Shown piece by piece: positions 1-12,800 of a stretch of 64,000 bases of DNA; the stretch's first letter is position 1; every line of letters starts with the position of its first letter. This stretch comes from Xiphydria camelus. Its lineage: Eukaryota > Arthropoda > Insecta > Hymenoptera > Xiphydriidae. Location of the stretch: assembly GCA_963678675.1 (NCBI GenBank), contig OY783195.1, forward strand, positions 30,523,006-30,587,005, given 5' to 3'. Under the pieces are notes generated by a model that had not been told where the DNA came from, made no database searches, and was given only the letters and a program-made list of their open reading frames with translations. Position numbers and translations under genes: made by a program.

Positions 1-2511
1 GAAGACCTTATTGAAGCATTGGATTGATGATTAACTAAATAATATAGTTCTTTCAATTATCCAACCGTTGTTTACAATTTCTACACATTTGTGTCAACTG
101 CATCAGTAGTTAAATCAACTATACCATGTATCTACTACATCATTTCAATTTCATCGACATTCATTATTTAATCATATTAAACAAAATTCGATTAAGTTGA
201 CTACAAATCTTTTGACCATATGGTGCAGTTGCACAAGCAACAATTTTTTTTTTCGGTGCACGATAATATCAGTTGTCATTGTCCCTGTCCTCGCAGTCGA
301 TCGAATGACTACAACGTATTTATATGGCGTATGGCGTGCATGTAAAGTCGACCGGCATGTGTGAAAACGAACTCCCATAAAAACATCCACATTACAGTGG
401 AAATTGACAATGATAAATTTCGCCTCGAAATTGCACTAGACAAAAACTTCTCGATCGCATCGTACTCGAGCTCCGTGACGAATCGGCGCGTCGATCGTGA
501 CGCGATCGTCGGACGTGACGCGATTATGCGCTGCTCTCGATTGTGTACAGATATCGAAACGCTAGAGCCGCCGGTTTACGTCGCGCGTACGGCCGGGCGT
601 TTTACGGAAAATCGCTGTGCCGCGGCCCCGAGATCGAGTTCCGCTCCAGTTGATTCATAAAATCATTACGAGTATATCGATAAGCCGACTACTCGGCCGT
701 GCATGGAACTTCGTACGCGCGTTGTTCGCACGTGTGTGAATTTAGCCTCCTTTTTTGAGAATTCAAATTTGAAAATTTGCCCCGTATTGTACTCAGATAT
801 TGCACTAAATTATACCTACTGCAGAGAAAATGAAAAAAAAAACAGCTTTTAGCACTAGCCGCCCTCTTTTTTGAAAACTAAATATTTTCGACATATAGGT
901 ACTATTCATACTGGTTTTTCATACAAGTATAGTAAACGGTATTCTGAAAAATACGAATACAAGATAAACTACTAACCTCCTCTTTTCTATTATGTCTACT
1001 ATTTGTCCCGAACGTTAAAATATTTCGTACCCTCCTTTATTTCAAGTAGTGCCATTTTTTTCTGTTGCACCACACACTATTAATCGCTACATCATTGCAC
1101 CACTGAGAAAAGTAGGTAAAAATTGTATCGCCGCCGAGTCGGCGCGATATTTATATCGCGAAAGATGAAGCTCCCCTCTCGAGATGACGGAACGCGGAAC
1201 GCGTAACGAGCGACGGGAGGAAGGAGTGCCTCTCGCAGCCCCTCCTGTGTGTCGCGCCTCTATATACTCCCGAAGTAGAAGCAGATGTGCGATCTCGATA
1301 TGGCGAAACGTGACCATTGACGCCTCTCGTCAATAATTCCGCGGGTCGCGTGCGTCGATCCGATCGAATCAATGAAGTAAACCGATTAAAGTTACCGAGC
1401 CGTATCGCGATCGTCGTGCCCCCAAATTCTCCTTTCCCCCCTCTTTCTCTCTCGCACTGATAATACCCTTACCCGACAGTCCATACAACGCGCTTCACGG
1501 CAGAATACTTCCGGAATAATGACCCGTGCAGGTACCCGAGCGTCGTCCCGACGACTACCTGATTCGAGCCGATCGATCGGCGCGGCGGAGATCTCGGCGG
1601 CGGTGCGGCAATTTTCGACGGGGTTCCTTTGTTGGGCGGAATTTTTTTTCCGCGGGAATTCCTACGCCATTGGGAACTCGGGGAGAGCAGCCCGGTGCTG
1701 GCTCGCCGAGGCCAGGTGGCACGCAACCGTTGCTCGTTGCTCCGCATCCCCCGGCAGCTGCTCGCTCGCGTCTGACGCGCGTACGCATTCGTACTACTAC
1801 GGGCCGAACGTACCCCGATCGCGCCGCTACTTCGGGAGAGGCGCGCGCGGCGCGGCGTCTTCGCCGTGCGTCGACGATCGGCGGCCGATTGTGACGAGCC
1901 GCAGGGCGCGGTTAACGCGGATCGCGAAGCCGATCCGAATGTTCGCTCAGCGGAATCGAACTTTCGAACGGTCGCGTCCGGTCGACTCGCCGATTTCCTC
2001 GGGATCGGCGACTGGATCGGAACGCTCGACGGGGAAGAACGCGAGGAGAAAAGGGGTGAGAAAAAATTGACCGCAGTTCCTGTTTATCTCCCCAACTTTC
2101 TTTCGGTTAAGTAGAACGTAATTATGTAATTATTGATTGTATTTTACACAGTGGTATTCTAGTGTCATCGCACGGAAAATTTTACAAATTAATCGCCACG
2201 ATATCAATACTCGCGTACAGCGAATCATAATCGGATATCGCTCGCATTGACGTTGAGATAAAGCTTTGAGAATTTTATCGCGCGCCTATTTTCATCAGGC
2301 CGACTACGACTTATGTACCTGCTCGATTAGACTTTTATTGACACGCGTTTATTACACGAAGGTGCGTACAATCGGATTTACACTCACGGATAATAGATAC
2401 GTTTCTTGCTAAATACGAGTGGCCGCGCGTAATATAAGCGGATACGCGGATAAGGAAAAACAGATAAGCGAGTCGGCGGTTTGGCGAACACTCGTTATTA
2501 CTGATAGGTGT
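1..2511. other. Gene-free stretch, left edge
   Basis: I see no supportable gene here. The longest open frames (for example 1519-2070) lie in CpG-rich sequence, are arginine/serine-rich in every frame and on both strands, and show no domain. The sequence passes from AT-rich (1-1100) to GC-rich (1130-2060) and back. It may be upstream or intronic sequence of neuralized, but nothing in the sequence proves that. Confidence 0.5.
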
Positions 2512-2903
2512 GTACAGAGAAAAAGAATTAGCTGGGTTTCCTGAAAATGACTTGCTGGGTTGCAATTAATTATTTATTTATTATGTCGATGAAGCTTTTT
2601 AACACATTAGCTAAATATCTTTTCCTTTCTGTCGTGTGAAGTAGTATGCTATTACGAGGAAGAAGTAGGTATCTAATTAACGCGAAGAAAGATTTAATTG
2701 ATCCGAATAAATAATTACTTGCAGTACGGATGAAATTTTGTAATACATCAATCAAATAGGTATCTCTCTCTTAATATCACGTGGAATAGCATGTGGAGAT
2801 TGCAAGGAAGAAATATCGAATTAATATGAGAATATTAATATGAATTACTTCGCAACCCCGCAAATAATTTTTAGCAGATCCAACCGATTCTCATTCCCTC
2901 TGC
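2512..2903. mobile_element. MITE-like element, family B copy 1
   Basis: The left end reads ACAGAGAAAAAGAATTAGCT, with a nearby GGTTGCAATTAATTATTTATT. The right end is the inverted form, ending in TTTTTAGCAGATCCAACCGATTC and a CTCTGCGCG tail. The same arrangement recurs at 8482-8714 and 57885-58140. This copy is longer because its middle differs. There is no open frame for a transposase, so it is a nonautonomous element. Confidence 0.6.
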
Positions 2904-4387
2904 GCGAGTGTAGGTGCGGGTGCGCCTTTTTTCGCCGCACACAGGATGCGATACCGCGCGCGCGCACGCACGCACACAACGACGGGACGCACACAATACC
3001 AGTCCACGGTCGGGGGCCCACAGCAGCGGCAGCTGGGCCATTTGGTTCTGCAACGCCAGTCGTTGTAGCGGCGTGGCGCACGCTGCTCGTGTTTTCCTGG
3101 GATGTCCGCGGCTCCGGGCGTCGGCGATCGTCGCATTTCGCGAGAAAAGTGAAGCGAGTGGGACGTGAACACCGAGCGGTATCGAATCCTCCACCGTCCG
3201 ATTCGCGCATCGTTACCGTCCCCGTCTTCCGATTCCGACGGACGCCATCTTTGCCCTCCTGGCTGCACGGCGCGTCGTCCCAACCCCCTCCTGCATTTCC
3301 ATTAAAGCGATTGGGGTGCGCTTTCCCGGGGCCCCTTTCCCTTTGAAGACTTTGAACGGGCTTCTTTTTATCTCTTCTCCGGGGTTGCTCCACATAATAT
3401 ATATCTCGCCCTTCGTTTCTTTTCGGTGAATCTCGATTGCCGTAAAATCGGACTCGGTCCGAATCCCGAACGGAGGACTTCGTTTATTCTCGAATGTTTT
3501 CATTATTTCGGGGGTAGCTTTGGAATCCGAATTTCTTTTTGTTTTCACTTCTTCGTCGACTCCTCGTTATCGGTTCGAGGAAGAGTCGGGAAGTTTTATC
3601 CGCGAAACGTTCAATCGCTTGCGCTCCCGTCGAGTAGTGCGTAATCGAAACGCGTGCGGGCTGACGTCACGGTCCATATGTCTCTCTCTTGTCAACGCCC
3701 GAGGAGGCCACTCACCGTCGGGAGGGCGACGAGGGTTGCGCGCCTTCGGCTGTCGGGCAATGGATTCGGTGAGTACAAAGAAAAAGGCGCCTCTTCGTTC
3801 GGGCGATCGAGGACGACGGAGAAACGGGGAAAGTCTCCACAGTTTTTCCCGTCCCCGAATTCGCGCGGCGACTGTGGTTTTTCCGCGATTACGGAACGAT
3901 CGTTAGCGACCATCCACGGCGATTGTTTGCGGAAGGGAGAAAAACAAAGAAACGTTGTTTCCTCGCTGGCTGCGTTTCCAAGTAAAAGTCTCTCCTACGC
4001 GGAAGCGGCCACTCATTATCGCCCCCCGTCTCCGTAACGAACTCGCGAGCCACTCCATAAATACCATTGTAATAAACGTCAAATGCCGCGCGCCGTGGAA
4101 ACTAAAATGGTTCTTTCATTCCCCTTGGAAATTTCAGATTTATGGCGCTCGTACTTCGGGGCCCGACGGAAATGTGCGCCGGAGGTCCTCGCATCTCGCG
4201 GCCGAGGGGAAAGTCTATCGAACAAAAGTCGTAGAGCTGCGGCGCAACTTTCGTTGGAAATGTTTTTTTTTTCTCGGACTGACCAATCGCGAGATATCGC
4301 GTCTATTAGCATGCGCGTCCATTTACAGAGTAACTCTCGTTGTCGCTGACGCAATTTTTCTCGGTAGGGTATCAGCGGTTGTCGCTT
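2904..4387. other. GC-rich gene-free stretch
   Basis: I see no conserved coding sequence. Overlapping open frames on both strands (2840-3390, 3213-3548, 3654-4037) are what CpG-rich DNA yields by chance. An ATG three codons ahead of a consensus GTGAGT donor occurs at about 3761-3769 (ATGGATTCG, then GTGAGT). Its phase 0 does not fit the first visible neuralized exon, so it is not annotated as a gene. Confidence 0.45.
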
Positions 4388-4530
4388 TAACGACGATTAT
4401 CTCGTTACACGTAAACTTTTGAGCGGTGGTGCTGTGGAACTTTTTTGTAGATCAAAGCGTAATCTTGGAAAAAGTATTCCATGAATTCAACTCAAAACTT
4501 CATGTGTTACGAGATAACGGCGTTCGAAGC
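4388..4530. repeat. Dispersed repeat, family E copy 1
   Basis: The ends carry inverted GATTATCTCGTTAC and GTTACGAGATAACGGC. The middle has TGTAGATCAAAGCGTAAT, then GGAAAAAGTATTCCA. The same arrangement occurs at 6950-7095 and 12506-12702. It looks like an old, small inverted-repeat element with no coding capacity. Confidence 0.45.
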
Positions 4531-5632
4531 GAACAGGCCTCCGAACGAGCGTACATCTCACTGCACCGCAACCGAGAGAGCGTTCGCGCACCTCTCCGCG
4601 ATAGTCATACGCGTTACCTGATCTCTTCCGGGAACCTATTTTGCACGCAAATTCGCGGAAGAATAACCGATCCCGCGACTTACCCGAATAACGTAACGTC
4701 CGAGCGTGCATCGAATCTTGACAAATACCTACCCTATGTCTCACCGGGGGAATCCAGAAATAACTTACTCACATATGATACTTATATTCGCCGGAAGGCA
4801 TGATATTTTTTCCCCCACGGCATGGACCCGCTCGAGCCGCATAATCGAATTTATCCGTCGACGAAAGCGACCGTGATCGAATGACGGCGACGAGATTGTT
4901 TATCGATCAAACGACCCGGGACCAACCCCCGTCTCGACAATTCGGCGCAAATCCACCCTCGCGCCCGCAATCGCCTTTTTAAGACCACCCCGTCCCCGCA
5001 TATTACGCAGCCTTCAAACTATTAGCCCCGCGGATCGGAACAGGTTGCCTCTTGTGTATACTACCCTGCGTTGGAAATCCACCCCCGCGGCTTCTCTGGG
5101 GCGCGCGCGCGTACGTGCGAAACGGCAGATGCGGACGTCTACCGGGTCCCACCCCCGCCGACGCGAGCGACTCGGGGCCGAGGGGAATTAAAACCGCGGT
5201 GGCCCCTAACTTCGTTAATCCAATTGTTCGTGCGCGGTCCAGGGTCGCGTCAAAGAACCCCGCAATGGGAATACGCACTTGTCGCTCGGGGACGCGGTTT
5301 TCGCGGCGATTTTTTCGCGAATGGCTCGCGAAGGAGAGAGGAGCTTTAAAGCGGCTGTAACGGAGCGGAGTTCTAAATAAGACGGCGAGAGGGAAGATAT
5401 GGGGTTGGGGAGGGGAAGAAGAGCAATGGAAGAATCCGTCGATAACTGAAGATCCTCTTCCATTGTTCTCGCTGCGGATGGTGCGAGTATCCACTCGACT
5501 GTGAGGAGAGGAGCCTCTTTCTTGATTTTTTTTTTCCTTTCTTGAACAAGACGCATCTATTTAAAAACCTATATGCTTCTGCCGTGTGTAGAGAGCTAGG
5601 AAGATGTGCAATTTTTTTAATAATAACCTCTT
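4531..5632. other. Gene-free stretch
   Basis: There is no supportable gene. Open frames at 5003-5494 and 5052-5360 overlap on opposite strands and have no recognisable domain. Confidence 0.45.
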
Positions 5633-5828
5633 GCAGGGTAGACTGAGACGAATCGGATCACAGATCCACATTTCTTCAATCGTGATGAAAATGAGAATTT
5701 GATCGTTCGCGTTACTCCATTTCTCTCAAACGAAGTATGTACATAATACGGATGATCGAAATGCTCATTTTCACTGCGATTTAAGAAATATGGATCTGTG
5801 ATCCGATTCGCCCCGGTCTACCCTACAG
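5633..5828. mobile_element. Hairpin MITE of about 195 bp
   Basis: The outer arms are inverted repeats. The left begins AGGGTAGACTGAGACGAATC and continues with GGATCACAGATCCACATTTCTT. The right ends with the complement (AAGAAATATGGATCTGTGAT, then GGTCTACCCTACAG). The arms are about 70 bp with some divergence, and a short unrelated centre separates them. There is no coding capacity. I did not identify a target-site duplication with confidence. Confidence 0.65.
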
Positions 5829-8481
5829 TAGAAAATCCACATTTCCCATAATTATCCAATCAAATCTGCAACATTTTGGACGTATCTTGGCTTCCAATCG
5901 CAGCCGACAAATATCTACAGATAACCCCATCGCCAGACACAGATCGCACACTACGCGCCTCTGAAACAAACTCCTCTCCGATCGATCGCCCCGTATCAAA
6001 TCCGCTACAAGGTCGAGGGATTAGATCCGTCTAATCTCGATCGACAATTACGCATCGCTCGTCGCGATCGCGAGGGTATCGCTGCGCCCACATTGCGCGG
6101 TAACGCGCAAGGAGTCAACGTTCCAGTCGTCCGCATCACGTGTACGATTCTCTCCTTCGCGCGTGCACGCCTAAGTAAGGTGTTTATTTTAATTAGTCGC
6201 TGCCGCACGGGACGCGAGTTATCGTGGTTAAGCGAGTTCTGTCATTATTTTAGCATGCCTCGCCTACGAGGCGCTCCGCGCGTTACATAACCCATATAGA
6301 GCCGCGCGGCGAGAAGAAGAGGGCCCTGCTTTCGTGCGAGCGAGACGCAGGGTGGAGGGAGGCGAGTGCGAAAGAGATAGAGAGTGGGAGAGAGTGGGAC
6401 GTAAGAGGAGCCGGCGTGGAGGGAGAGGCTCCTAGTCAGGACTAGGTATAGAGGAGGCAGCTCGGCAAAGATCACGGCGTCGGGCGTGGGAACAAGGCCC
6501 CTCTCTCGGAATACTCCCCAGAACTCAGAAAATTGCCTCCGACTTCCGTACGCGAGAGCGCGGTAACAGTATCCGACGTGCATTCGCGGTTGTACCGCAC
6601 CGCGTTTCGAGGTGACGGTCGCCGCCGGAAAGGCTCTGCGCGAACCGGGAAAGGCTTTCTCGGCGTTCACAGGATTCGCGCGGCTCGTCTGACCCTCGAC
6701 AAATCAGACGCTGGCGCTCGGATCCTCGCCTTATTCGCGCACGGGTTGCGTCGTCCCGTCGAATTCATCTTTAAAACGAGACTTTTACGAGGGGGAGACG
6801 CGATTTTCCCTCGTCGCTGCTTCTGTCGTCTCTCTGTCCTTTGTTTATCTTAATTGTCCCGTCTCACGGCGTACCGGAAATTGCAACTTCCGTGCCCGCT
6901 ATCCGCCGCGGAGCAATTGAAGAATTCGCGACGTCGCGAAATGGGCGTGTCCGCTTCGACGGCGATTATCTCGGTAACCGTGGACTTTCGGCCTTCGTTG
7001 GCGTACACCTTTTTTGCAGAGGAGAAGTTGAGCTTCAAAAAAGTACTCTACCAATTTTTGCGTACAGTGCTCGGCTAACGAGATAATCGCGATGGGACGA
7101 CCCACCCGTAATTTCGCCACCGATCGATTTCTTCGGCACGCAGAGAATTGTATCTCCCGGTCCATCGACCTTTAAACCCGCGCGCAGCCTCCGAATTGCG
7201 CCTCCGAATAATTATCAAGACTTCTCAGCATTATAACTACGCGTACACCGGGAAAGGGACGACCGCAGTCGCCTCGGAGCGCTGGAAGACCTCCCGAGGA
7301 CTCGGCTGCAGTCGTTTCAGGAACACCGCGACGAACTTCCTTCGAGAAGTGTGTCACGGGTTTCCCACGCGATAGCAGCGAGTGGCGCGAAGGAGCGCGT
7401 TCACTCGCGCGCGAACCCTCGACAATTATTACGTCGAGTCACATCGACGCGGGGCCCGATTTGCACGCGTTGAATTATATCTTGCCGCGCGGCGTGCGAG
7501 GACAGCCGGGTGATTCGTCGCATGTGCGTAGCCGGTCAGCGTCGAGCAGAGTTCGGGCTCCGACTTTTCGCGGGGCGGCGCGTCTGCGAACGAACGGAGA
7601 GAGACGCGTCGATCGCGAACGCGGAGCTACATAGAAGTTGAAGCCGATCTCCGTACTCGCGCGCGCGTATGTAGACCGAACAAAGAAAACCACTTTTAGA
7701 CTCCTCGCCTAAGCTTCCCATCCGAGAATCATACGGGCGTCGCGCCGCGCGACGTCATTGTAGCTGCGGCGCGCGTACGCCGCGCGCTCGACTTTCACCG
7801 GTCGGCCGAGAGTTTTTTTTCTTCTCGTCATCGATACATAAATAACCCCGCGTATAGTTAACCGCTAATGGACAACAGACCGACGCGCGAGAGTCGGCGC
7901 GGAAGCGTCCTTCGAGGGCGATGATTGAGGATTTTTTGGCGACACCGTCGCGCTTTTTCCCTCGCAGAAAAATCGGGAGTCGCGAGCGCGTGCTCCGATC
8001 GAGTCTCCGAGTACACGCGCTCGGATCGACGGCGAAAAAAGTCGTCCACGTGCGCGGCGGATAAACAAATCTCTTTTTCGCCCCCCGAGTTTTTCCTCGC
8101 AGTTTCCACAGAGATTTCGCGGTGTCTCTCGCTCGCGATGAAATCGACCCCACGCATGCTCCGCTTCCCGTGGCGCGCGCGCGTCTGACGTAACGTTGCG
8201 TTTCGCTCGCGACAACGGGGGTCGTCGGACGTAATGTAAACTTCGCTCGGTTAACGTATAAGGTCGGGTTATGTAACGGTACACCGGCCGCGCGGTCGCG
8301 ACGCTATCTCGTTTGGTTATTTTTCGTCGCGCCTTCGTTTCTTTTTACTTCCGCGGCGACCTGCTCTCCGGATGTGCGATTTATCGCGTGGTCTTTTCGT
8401 TCGAATCGTTTCGTGGGAGGAAAAACTGATGAATGTTTTGCGATGACGAGATTACACGGCGATTAATTATTATAAAATTTA
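5829..8481. other. GC-rich gene-free stretch with family E copy 2
   Basis: No gene is supportable. A degenerate copy of dispersed repeat E lies at about 6950-7095 (inverted GATTATCTCGGTAAC and CTAACGAGATAATCGC around a CTTCAAAAAAGTACTCTACC core). Elsewhere the sequence is CpG-rich and unique, with chance open frames on both strands (for example 7755-8284). Confidence 0.45.
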
Positions 8482-8714
8482 TACAGAAAAAGAAAAAATT
8501 AGTTGGATCTGCTAAAAATTACTCAAGGGGTTGCAAGTAATTATTTATTTGTAATATATCGATTAATTTTTTTGATATATCAACTTGATATCTCTTCCTT
8601 GCAATCGTGTGGAAGAGTAAAGAAATAATAAATATGAAATATTTATGTAAATGAAAAATTACTTTTAACCTTGCAAGTAATTTTTAGTACATCCGACTAA
8701 TTTTTTCTCTCTGT
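8482..8714. mobile_element. MITE-like element, family B copy 2
   Basis: The terminal inverted repeats are the left AAAAAATTAGTTGGATCTGC with AAAAATTACT and GGTTGCAAGTAATTATTTAT, and the right CTTGCAAGTAATTTTTAGTA followed by CATCCGACTAATTTTTTCTC. The interior is AT-rich and noncoding. It is the most compact of the three copies in the window and defines the family's ends best. Confidence 0.65.
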
Positions 8715-9069
8715 TTATGGTCGTCGCTGCACTAAAAGCACTGCGAAAAGCGAAGGAGAAAAAAGAACTTGCTTCCGTTTCAAATTGTTTCGCGTTTCAG
8801 GCATATTTCACGCGTCTGACCGAATTTTTAGGTGTCGTGCCCTTACTTCTCGCCCTTATCGCGGTCGATTCGTTCATCCTTCGACGATACGCGCCGTAGG
8901 ATGACGCGCGACAGTCATTAAGAGATAGCCAAACCTGTTTATAGCCACGTGAAACGAGAGTCGCGCCGCGTATCTGTATCTATTATTGTTTTTTTTCCAC
9001 TGCTTTATTAACGATCACCATGCGACGAGTTACCATAGATCGTCAGTGTCGATATGTATCACTTCTCGA

Positions 9070-9098
9070 GGGAGGAGAGAGAGAGAGAGAGAGAAAGG
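9070..9098. repeat. GA microsatellite
   Basis: A run of GA dinucleotides (about 11 units, slightly interrupted) sits in otherwise unique GC-rich DNA. Confidence 0.8.
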
Positions 9099-9333
9099 GC
9101 GGGTCCATTCGGTGATCCGTAGTAGTGACTCCGGGCGATCACCTGCGTTGTTTTAAACCTCCGCATCGCGTCGCATATCTCTCGGGGATCGACGAGATGC
9201 GTCCTCCGAGATTACAGAGTCGATCTATTGTCGAAGTTGGGCCGGTTTCACGGACTGCATTAAATTACTTCGTATTTTGTCTGCGCAGCGATCGTTGACG
9301 ATGGGTGCACGGAAAGAAAATTGTGGTAAATTT

Positions 9334-9470
9334 CGGAACGAGGCCAATTTCTTGTCGCGATAACTACAATTTTAGTAAGAATTACAGTAAAACTCGTAGA
9401 AGCTGCAGGCGTTTGCTGTAATTTTTACCAAAATTGCAGTTATCGTAACGATAAATTGGCCCTGTCCCGC
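9334..9470. mobile_element. Small palindromic element
   Basis: Two arms of about 60 bp are inverted copies of each other. The left reads GGCCAATTTCTTGTCGCGAT, then AACTACAATTTTAGTAAGAA. The right is the complement of GGCCAATTTATCGTTACGAT, then AACTGCAATTTTGGTAAAAA. They are separated by a loop of about 20 bp. This is typical of a MITE or a foldback remnant. It has no coding potential. Confidence 0.55.
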
Positions 9471-10426
9471 ATTTTGACACGAACTTTGTTGATGTTGCAA
9501 TTTATTATCTTCGAAGCTATTCTTGAGTGAAAAAATATAAATATATTCCTTGACCAAGAATCTGTATTCTTAAAAATTCGTAAGATCACACGTTGTTGAT
9601 TCGAGACCTTTCTTTTTCCACTGGCAATTATTTCTCTCAGCGCACGGGATAAATCTTACGTTGGATTTTTACACGCGATACACGTATATTTCCAAAGCGC
9701 TCGCTATCCAAGAATTTACCGCCTAGCCGGTGCACCGTCACGCGTCCGCTCACCGAAATCTCCGTAGCCGAGCGTTATTCACGAGACGCACTCCCGAGAG
9801 CGGCGCGCAACGCGCGGTACGCGGGAGTCATACCGTGGGAATCTCGCGACGTATACCGTTGCAACCCATCTTTCTCTCTGGCAAACCGTGACTCCCTGGC
9901 CCCGACCATCGCGCGTCGATTCCGGAATATTCGCATCTGTCGAACGGAGATCGATCGTGGACGGTCAATTTCGCGGGGGAATATTCGGCGAATCGCCCTG
10001 GCGAACAGTCGCGTAGCGCCGGGATCCGCGGTGCGCCTCGTTAGCCTCGTATGTGGGGGTATAGCTACGCGCTCTCGTGTCCTTTTTCTCGCTTAACTTC
10101 ACTTACATCCTTGCTGCGTCGCATAAGTAATTGCCGAGCATTTACGGGAACGTGAATCTTCCGGAACGAATGCGCCGTGTAAACGAGATGCGTTTGCACC
10201 GCTTTGTTCCTTTTCCGGGTACCTATCCTGTGCTAATTAACGGTACTTACACTTGCAGAGTCGCGAGAGAAATTTGTCGCTCGCGATTTTGGAGAAACTG
10301 GTAACGATTTTACGCGGCAAAAAGCGCGGACGAATTTGCAAAGTTTCGATAACATCTTCTTTCTTTTCCCTCTTTGCAGTGTAGACAAATTGACACTAAT
10401 TCGTCATTCGATCATGCGTATGTTCT
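9471..10426. other. Gene-free stretch
   Basis: I see nothing definable here: unique sequence with no long or conserved open frame on either strand. Confidence 0.4.
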
Positions 10427-10650
10427 GCACTGAAAGAACTCTTGGTTGAGCCAGCAAAATATTTTGAACGAATACGAGCTAATAAAACGATTTCTTTTGT
10501 TTGGAATCGCAAAATTCTTTGGTTGATTTCACGAAAACTTTGATGGCAGAGCCGAACACTTGGATAATCCAACAAATATTTTTTCTAGGTTGTCAAATTG
10601 ACTCGACAGAATTATTATATTTTGTTGGCTACTTTTTTTTTCTCAGTGTA
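10427..10650. mobile_element. MITE-like element, family F
   Basis: The left end GCACTGAAAGAACTCTTGGT with AGCCAGCAAAATATTTT mirrors the right end ATATTTTGTTGGCTACTTTT followed by TTTCTCAGTGTACG. The length is about 224 bp. The terminal CACTGARAGAA resembles the CACTGAGAAAAA termini of families A and C elsewhere in the window. Confidence 0.55.
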
Positions 10651-11455
10651 CGTAATAAATTTCCCATTATTAATTGTCATTTCGATCGTCGCCCACCTCA
10701 CGCTGAGTGTCGGATCAATGCGTCGCCCGGCATTTCTAGCGATCCCGTTGAAGGTACGTTCGCGCCGCGCGTCCGACTCTCCGCAACATCGGTTCCGTCC
10801 TCATTTCCGGCGCTCTTCCTCGGCCGCCCGGCAAGAAACCGAGGCGATCGACCGGACGAACGGCGGTTTTTCGGCATCTCGCCGCGGCGACCGAACCGAT
10901 TACCGCGACGCGTCAGGGACGAGAGGAGTCGGTACCGCGTCCGCTCCTCGTTGCGAGGAAGAGCGTCGAAAAAAGCCGCGGCCGCGCAGGATACGGAATA
11001 CCTCGCTGGAAGTCGTAATCGCAACCGTCGTAATATTAGCACGGTGAGCCGCGCCGCGTTGGGCTCGCGATGTCGATACCCTCTTTTTGCGCCGTCGCGG
11101 CTAACGGTCTCGAATATAAGCGCGAGGGTCCGCGCGGAGGAGCACTGGAAAATCGTTGGAGAATTAGAAATTACAATGTCGTGCCACTCGCGCGCGGCAC
11201 GCAGCGCGCGAGCGCCGGACTGGTTATCCCAATGCGCGCGCTCGCCTTAACCGGGAGCGTGAGAATCAATCGGGGATATTTTATCGGGCGATTTTTACCC
11301 CGACTCTCCGGTATTAAGTTCATCGATCGTGACCGTTCTACCGATCAGCGGTAGCTGCCGCGTTGCTCGATTCGGATCAACGGCGGATCGATCCACGAAA
11401 ATGCCCGTCGACGTGTCGCGAACCGACCTGGATCGTTCTCGGATCCGTACGCGCG
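10651..11455. other. GC-rich gene-free stretch
   Basis: Frames are open in several registers (for example 10501-11250 on + and 10698-11042 on -), but all are arginine-rich products of CpG-dense DNA. No domain is visible. Confidence 0.4.
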
Positions 11456-11715
11456 TACGACGAGTCGAGAGTGGTATCGATCGATTTTATCGGGTATATA
11501 TTTTATTTAATCGTTTATTCATCGCTAAGTATCTTCCGAACGGGAATAGAACGGAACGAGGTATGAAAAAAAATTCATTTTCATCTGTACGACGAATCAA
11601 GAAGGATATCGATCGATTTTGTTAGCTATATTTCTTATTTAGTCGTGCTTTCGTCGCAGAATATCTTTCACATACGCGGAAAGAGTAACGAGATATTAAG
11701 AAGAAAATTCATTTT
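11456..11715. repeat. Tandem duplication, unit about 130 bp
   Basis: Two head-to-tail copies are visible. Unit 1 (about 11456-11583) carries ACGACGAGTCGAGAG, TATCGATCGATTTTATCG and ATTCATTTTC. Unit 2 (about 11587-11715) carries the matching ACGACGAATCAAGAAG, TATCGATCGATTTTGTTAG and ATTCATTTTA in the same order and spacing. The copies are diverged. It is noncoding. Confidence 0.6.
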
Positions 11716-12424
11716 AACTCACGAATTCATATTGTTGCATGACAAGCAACATTCTTGCATTTCTTCCTATCATTCTATCGCAACAATTAGCTAATAATGG
11801 GACACTCGCAGAGTTTGGAAAACTCATTTATTTTCGTCCGAATAAATATAGCATCTAACGAAACGCTGCATCGCCCCGCATAACGCGCCGCAAACGCCTC
11901 GCGCTCACCGTTTTTACGTCCGGAGCACGGAAAAATCGAGCGCGGGAACCCGTCCCGCGTTATTCCTCTTTTTTCTTGTCTCTCTCGGCTCTTATTTTTT
12001 CCACTCCGCGGCGCATTGTTAACAGGGTTTCGGCGCATCCGTTCCAAAGAGAACGTAAACGCCGCGGGGCATCCTTATGTGGAGCGGTTGTGCACTTCCT
12101 GCATGACGCGTGCGGTTTCCGGTGTCGGTATCGGCCACGGTTCGCCGAGGTAACATATCGATGCTCGCGCGGTACCCGCAGTGAGAACCCGTCGCTCGGA
12201 CCGACGAGTCGTGCCTTTCCGTTTCTCACACGTGCGACGCGCGGCAGCGGCTTCGCTTCGTTCCGAGACGATCGACGGTGGGCCTTTCGGGCGGATCGCG
12301 ATTCGAATTTGTCGAATTTCCGGGGCGCTTCCGAGCGAGATACCGGTTCTCTCTTTGTGTGCGTGTGTGTACCTCGCGGATCGCGTATGTGTAGCTCGAG
12401 CTACTCGAGTCGAAATTTTAGACC

Positions 12425-12800
12425 TACTCGTTTGGGCTTACAGTAGGTTGATTTTCCATCGTACTCGGTAAACAATTCTGCGGCGTTGACCTATACCACG
12501 TGACGCTAAACTTACTTGCCAGGAAAAAACCCTTAATCAGCATTATCTCATTGTTTATGAATGTTTGGCCTATATCAATATAAAACTTTATTGTAGATTG
12601 AAACGTAATGTTCAAAAAAGTACCATACAAACATGAGCCAAAAGCTCATAGGTAATGAGATAACAGTGATTGAAGTTTCTTTCCGGGCGAGTAAGTTTAT
12701 AGCCTCTTACATGGTATAGACCATTTTTGGTGTCAAATAACAATGGAGTATTAAAAGCATCAAAAGTAGGGGTACAATTTCGATTTGGGTAGTGTAAACA
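12425..12800. mobile_element. Family D element split by a family E insertion
   Basis: The flanks match the family D element at 53818-54111. GGGCTTACAGTAGGTTGATT at about 12435 matches its left end. AATGGAGTATTAAAAGCATC followed by AAAAGTAGGGGTACAATTTC at about 12745-12790 is the complement of its internal segment. Between them, 12506-12702 is a family E inverted-repeat element (CTAAACTTACTTGCC at the left, the inverted GGCGAGTAAGTTTATAG at the right). The right arm of D appears lost. Confidence 0.5.

Noticed and set aside
1519..2070. 183-codon open frame
   Set aside because: GC-rich DNA with overlapping open frames on both strands, no domain, no splice support.
6485..6493. CGTGGGAAC and similar Su(H)-type sites (6485, 9834, 59500) as Notch-response elements
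   Set aside because: An 8-base match is expected about twice by chance in 64 kb on two strands; no clustering near the neuralized exons.
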